Source of the DNA: Fodinibius sp050117475
GTDB taxonomy: Bacteria; Bacteroidota; Rhodothermia; Balneolales; Balneolaceae
Direction of reading: 5' to 3'
Assembly (NCBI GenBank): GCA_050117475.1
Contig: JASFMR010000080.1
Coordinates: 1-17,840, forward strand
Length of the DNA: 17,840 nt
Numbering within the stretch: the stretch's first letter is position 1; each line of letters starts with the position of its first letter. Both the position numbers and the translations under genes were made by a program. The notes below the pieces were generated by a model that searched no databases, was not told the origin of the DNA, and saw nothing but the letters and a program-made list of their open reading frames with translations. Positions 15,726 to 17,840 of this stretch are shown here, piece by piece.

Positions 15726-15757
15726 AAACGATTTATATTCAAATACTTAAACGATTT
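15726..15757 (+). repeat. Direct repeat AAACGATTT x2 just upstream of tspO
   Basis: AAACGATTT occurs at 15726-15734 and again at 15749-15757, a 23-bp offset (about two helical turns), with the second copy ending 4 bp before the tspO ATG. It could be a pair of regulator half-sites or a chance AT-rich repeat. Confidence 0.4.
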
Positions 15758-15761
15758 CAAA

Positions 15762-16229
15762 ATGGAGAATGTAAAAAAAGTCTCAGGACTAATCGGGTGG
15801 ATATTCTTGTGTAGCCTGGCTGGAATTTTCGGTGCCCAATTTGAACCCGGCGGCTGGTATCAAATGCTGGCTAAACCCAGTTGGACTCCTCCCAATTGGG
15901 TGTTCCCTGTAGTTTGGCCCATCTTATATGTTCTGATGGGAATTTCAGCCTGGCTAGTTTGGAAGATGAAAAATACCTCCCTCCTGCAGACCGAATTTAC
16001 GTGGTTTTTTGTACAGTTGGCTTTGAATGCCTTGTGGTCATGGGTCTTCTTTGGGATGCAACTCATCGGCACGGGACTTGCGGAAATCTTATTACTCTGG
16101 ATTTCCATTCTATTTACTACACTCCTTTTTTGGAAGAAAAATCGAATAGCCGGCCTCCTACTAATCCCCTATCTGCTGTGGGTCGGTTATGCATCTGCTT
16201 TGAATTTTGCTATCTGGCACTTAAACTAA
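15762..16229 (+). CDS. tspO: TspO/MBR (tryptophan-rich sensory protein) family
   Basis: A 155-aa inner-membrane protein with five transmembrane helices that binds porphyrins and sterol-like molecules. In photosynthetic bacteria it modulates pigment genes in response to oxygen and light. Family motifs are present: WYQMLAKPSWTPPNWVFPVVWPILY (32-56), LNALWSWVFFG (88-98) and PYLLWVGYASALN near the end. It starts at ATG 15762, and no Shine-Dalgarno is visible. CrtY begins 34 bp after its stop, so the two are probably co-transcribed and tspO likely serves pigment or tetrapyrrole-related stress control. Confidence 0.95.
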   Translation: MENVKKVSGLIGWIFLCSLAGIFGAQFEPGGWYQMLAKPSWTPPNWVFPVVWPILYVLMGISAWLVWKMKNTSLLQTEFTWFFVQLALNALWSWVFFGMQLIGTGLAEILLLWISILFTTLLFWKKNRIAGLLLIPYLLWVGYASALNFAIWHLN

Positions 16230-16263
16230 AAAGGCCTTTTAACCTTCATTAAACCAGGGACTG

Positions 16264-17430
16264 TTGGATCAACATTACGACTATATTATTGCAGGTGCAG
16301 GTGCATCAGGTTTGAGCCTGGCATGGAAAATGTTACAGTCTCCCCTTGCCGAAAAAAAAGTACTCATTGTAGATGCGGACCTCGAGCCCAAAAATAACAA
16401 AACCTGGTGTTTCTGGGATAGCGAGCCTCCACCTTTTGGGGAAATCATTTATAAGAAATGGGAAAAGGCTGAGGTCAGTAGCTTTAATGAACGATTTACT
16501 CAACGGCTTAATGACTATCCTTACTATTGCCTGCGCAGTATCGACTTTAAAAAGGAGATATTTCAAGCTATTAGAAATCATCCTAAATTCAAGCTCTTGG
16601 AAGCTCCCATTTCTGAATTTACGAACGCCTCGGAAAAAGCCGTGCTATACACCGGCAATCATTTTTTTGAGTCAGACTATATTTTCCAAAGCTGTTTTGA
16701 CCCGGCAGAAGTAAGAGAGAATACTCCCCAATACCCGCTCCTCCAACACTTTTTGGGCTGGGAAATCGAAGTGAAAAAAACGTTATTTGACGCATCGACT
16801 TTTACCCTTATGGATTTTGACGAAACTTTTAACCGAGGTGTGGGATTTATCTATCTATTGCCTTGGTCTGAAAACTCCGCCCTCATTGAATACACTATCT
16901 TTTCCGATCAGCTTGCCGGCCGTGACCTGTATGAAGAGAAAATTTCGTTATACCTGAATAACCGCTTTCGGCTGAAGCCCATTGACTACCGCATTACCCG
17001 TCGTGAATTTGGACGTATTCCCATGCAAGACCGTTCTTACGTCCCTTGGTACAAACCACGCATCCTGAACCTTGGGCTAGCCGGGAGCATTACGAAGCCT
17101 TCAACAGGCTATACCTTTAAACGGATACAGAAGCAAACCGACCTGATTATCAAAGGACTCTTGAACGAGGGGCGGCCATACTTTAACGAGCCTTCAGAAT
17201 GGCGATATAAAGCATATGACTTGTGGCTGCTGCATATCATCTATCATTACCCTAAAGATGCACTACGGGTATTCAACCATCTTTTCAAAAATAATACAAT
17301 AGATGAGATTTTTAGATTTTTGGCAGAGGAAACCACTCTCAAGCAGGACCTTAAAATAATGAGAAGCGTTCCCTATCTACCATTCTTACGGGCGATCTGG
17401 AAAACCAAAGGCAGGCTACGGAAATTTTAA
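16264..17430 (+). CDS. crtY: Lycopene beta-cyclase, CrtY family
   Basis: A 388-aa flavoprotein-like cyclase that converts psi ends of lycopene to beta-ionone rings. The N-terminal FAD/NAD(P) motif is IIAGAGASGLSLAW (8-21), followed by the family motif NKTWCFWD (45-52), the FLGWEIEV and MDFD segments (163-186), and the strongly conserved GLAGSITKPSTGYTFKRIQ (271-289). The length is typical of Bacteroidota-type CrtY. The start is TTG at 16264: an in-frame stop at 16240-16242 limits choices, no ATG lies before the FAD motif, and AGGGA is 3 bp upstream. It is likely in one transcript with tspO. Phytoene synthase and desaturase are not in the window, so precursors must come from elsewhere. One- or two-ended cyclisation cannot be told from sequence alone. 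Confidence 0.93.
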   Translation: MDQHYDYIIAGAGASGLSLAWKMLQSPLAEKKVLIVDADLEPKNNKTWCFWDSEPPPFGEIIYKKWEKAEVSSFNERFTQRLNDYPYYCLRSIDFKKEIFQAIRNHPKFKLLEAPISEFTNASEKAVLYTGNHFFESDYIFQSCFDPAEVRENTPQYPLLQHFLGWEIEVKKTLFDASTFTLMDFDETFNRGVGFIYLLPWSENSALIEYTIFSDQLAGRDLYEEKISLYLNNRFRLKPIDYRITRREFGRIPMQDRSYVPWYKPRILNLGLAGSITKPSTGYTFKRIQKQTDLIIKGLLNEGRPYFNEPSEWRYKAYDLWLLHIIYHYPKDALRVFNHLFKNNTIDEIFRFLAEETTLKQDLKIMRSVPYLPFLRAIWKTKGRLRKF

Positions 17431-17543
17431 GCTTTTTATTATTTCATTTAATACGTAACCAAAGGAGAATGAAAGAGGATTGTATCCTCATTAGCGATTA
17501 ACTTAATAGAAGTTATGTATGTCAGCGATACCCGCGATAAAAT

Positions 17544-17840
17544 TTAATATTCCCGAGTATTACCCAGCAGGTAGCCATAGGGTTTCAACCCTTCTACATG
17601 ATCAAAAATACACTTTGCAATACCTAAAAACGGCACAAAAATGATCATCCCCGTAATGCCCCAGAGCTGGCCGCCCAACACAAGGGCTACCAGCGCCATA
17701 AAAGGATTAATGCTTACACGGGAACCGACGATATTAGGGGTAATGAGATTGCCTTCAAGAAGCTGAACAATAAAAAAGACAGCCATCACGGCTACCGGAT
17801 TCCATAAGGAGTTCGTAAATAAAAGTGAAAAGAGGATAGC
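17544..17840 (-). CDS. AI-2E family transporter/permease, C-terminal part (runs off the window)
   Basis: The last roughly 98 codons of a multi-pass membrane protein of the AI-2E/PerM family (UPF0118). The frame is open from the stop at 17544 to the right edge, so the GTG at 17789 is internal and not the true start. The signature region NLITPNIVGSRVSINPFMALVALVLGGQLWG, then ITGMIIFVPFLGIAKCIFDHV, is diagnostic. Members export diverse substrates, and some act as sodium/proton antiporters. It converges on crtY with 113 bp between, which holds only a small 6-bp-stem hairpin (17475-17489). Confidence 0.92.
   Translation of the reverse strand, partial: AILFSLLFTNSLWNPVAVMAVFFIVQLLEGNLITPNIVGSRVSINPFMALVALVLGGQLWGITGMIIFVPFLGIAKCIFDHVEGLKPYGYLLGNTREY

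Noticed and set aside
16229..16240. 12-bp palindrome AAAAGGCCTTTT at the end of tspO as a terminator
   Set aside because: With no loop it cannot form a stable hairpin, and crtY follows 24 bp later on the same strand.
17475..17489. GAGGAT / ATCCTC small hairpin between crtY and the AI-2E gene as a terminator
   Set aside because: It has only 6 bp of stem and no T run on either strand.
1..17840. CRISPR array, insertion sequence, tRNA or rRNA gene, toxin-antitoxin or defence system
   Set aside because: Looked for on both strands. No regularly spaced repeats, transposase motifs, cloverleaf sequences or small paired toxin-like genes were seen, and all larger frames are accounted for by the listed genes.

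Overview
The window looks like a chromosomal segment from a member of the Bacteroidota/Rhodothermota/Balneolota (FCB) group, most likely a pigmented, salt-adapted bacterium. This is inferred from gene content and style, with no database match available. The supporting points are HPr kinase next to a short hibernation factor, a Bacteroidota-style M23 peptidase with a Tyr-rich cytoplasmic N-terminus, CrtY- and CrtC-type carotenoid enzymes, a Ktr/Trk potassium system, few Shine-Dalgarno sites, and several upstream boxes resembling the Bacteroidota TTTG-N19-TAnnTTTG promoter. I see no tRNA or rRNA gene, insertion sequence, CRISPR array or prophage, and no gene-free stretch over 200 bp.

Layout. 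Positions 1-4054: a + strand terminator from an upstream gene, an O-methyltransferase (-), then a likely carotenoid-decoration module: a PlsC-type acyltransferase (+), a CrtC-type carotenoid 1,2-hydratase (-) and a membrane GT2 glycosyltransferase (+). Positions 4187-7553: the housekeeping run xerC, hpf, hprK, followed by an M23 peptidase. Positions 7569-9473: TrmH-type tRNA methyltransferase (-), a two-CBS protein (+) and an orphan OmpR-type response regulator (-). Positions 9591-12891: a minus-strand operon reading KtrB/TrkH, KtrA/TrkA, then an alpha/beta hydrolase. Positions 13087-17430: bioB, then a DUF2867-type SDR protein, TspO and lycopene cyclase CrtY on the + strand. The right edge holds the C-terminal part of an AI-2E family membrane protein (-).

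How the genes may work together. CrtY would cyclise lycopene ends, CrtC would hydrate an acyclic psi end, the GT2 would glycosylate the tertiary hydroxyl, and the PlsC-like enzyme would acylate the sugar. That predicts a monocyclic carotenoid glycoside fatty-acid ester of the salinixanthin or hydroxychlorobactene-glucoside-ester type. The DUF2867-SDR, TspO and CrtY grouping resembles light- or oxidative-stress gene sets. No wholly new system is evident. The most interesting details are an exact in-frame 15-bp tandem duplication inside crtC, a promoter geometry implying a leaderless glycosyltransferase mRNA, and a shared minus-strand promoter-like box.
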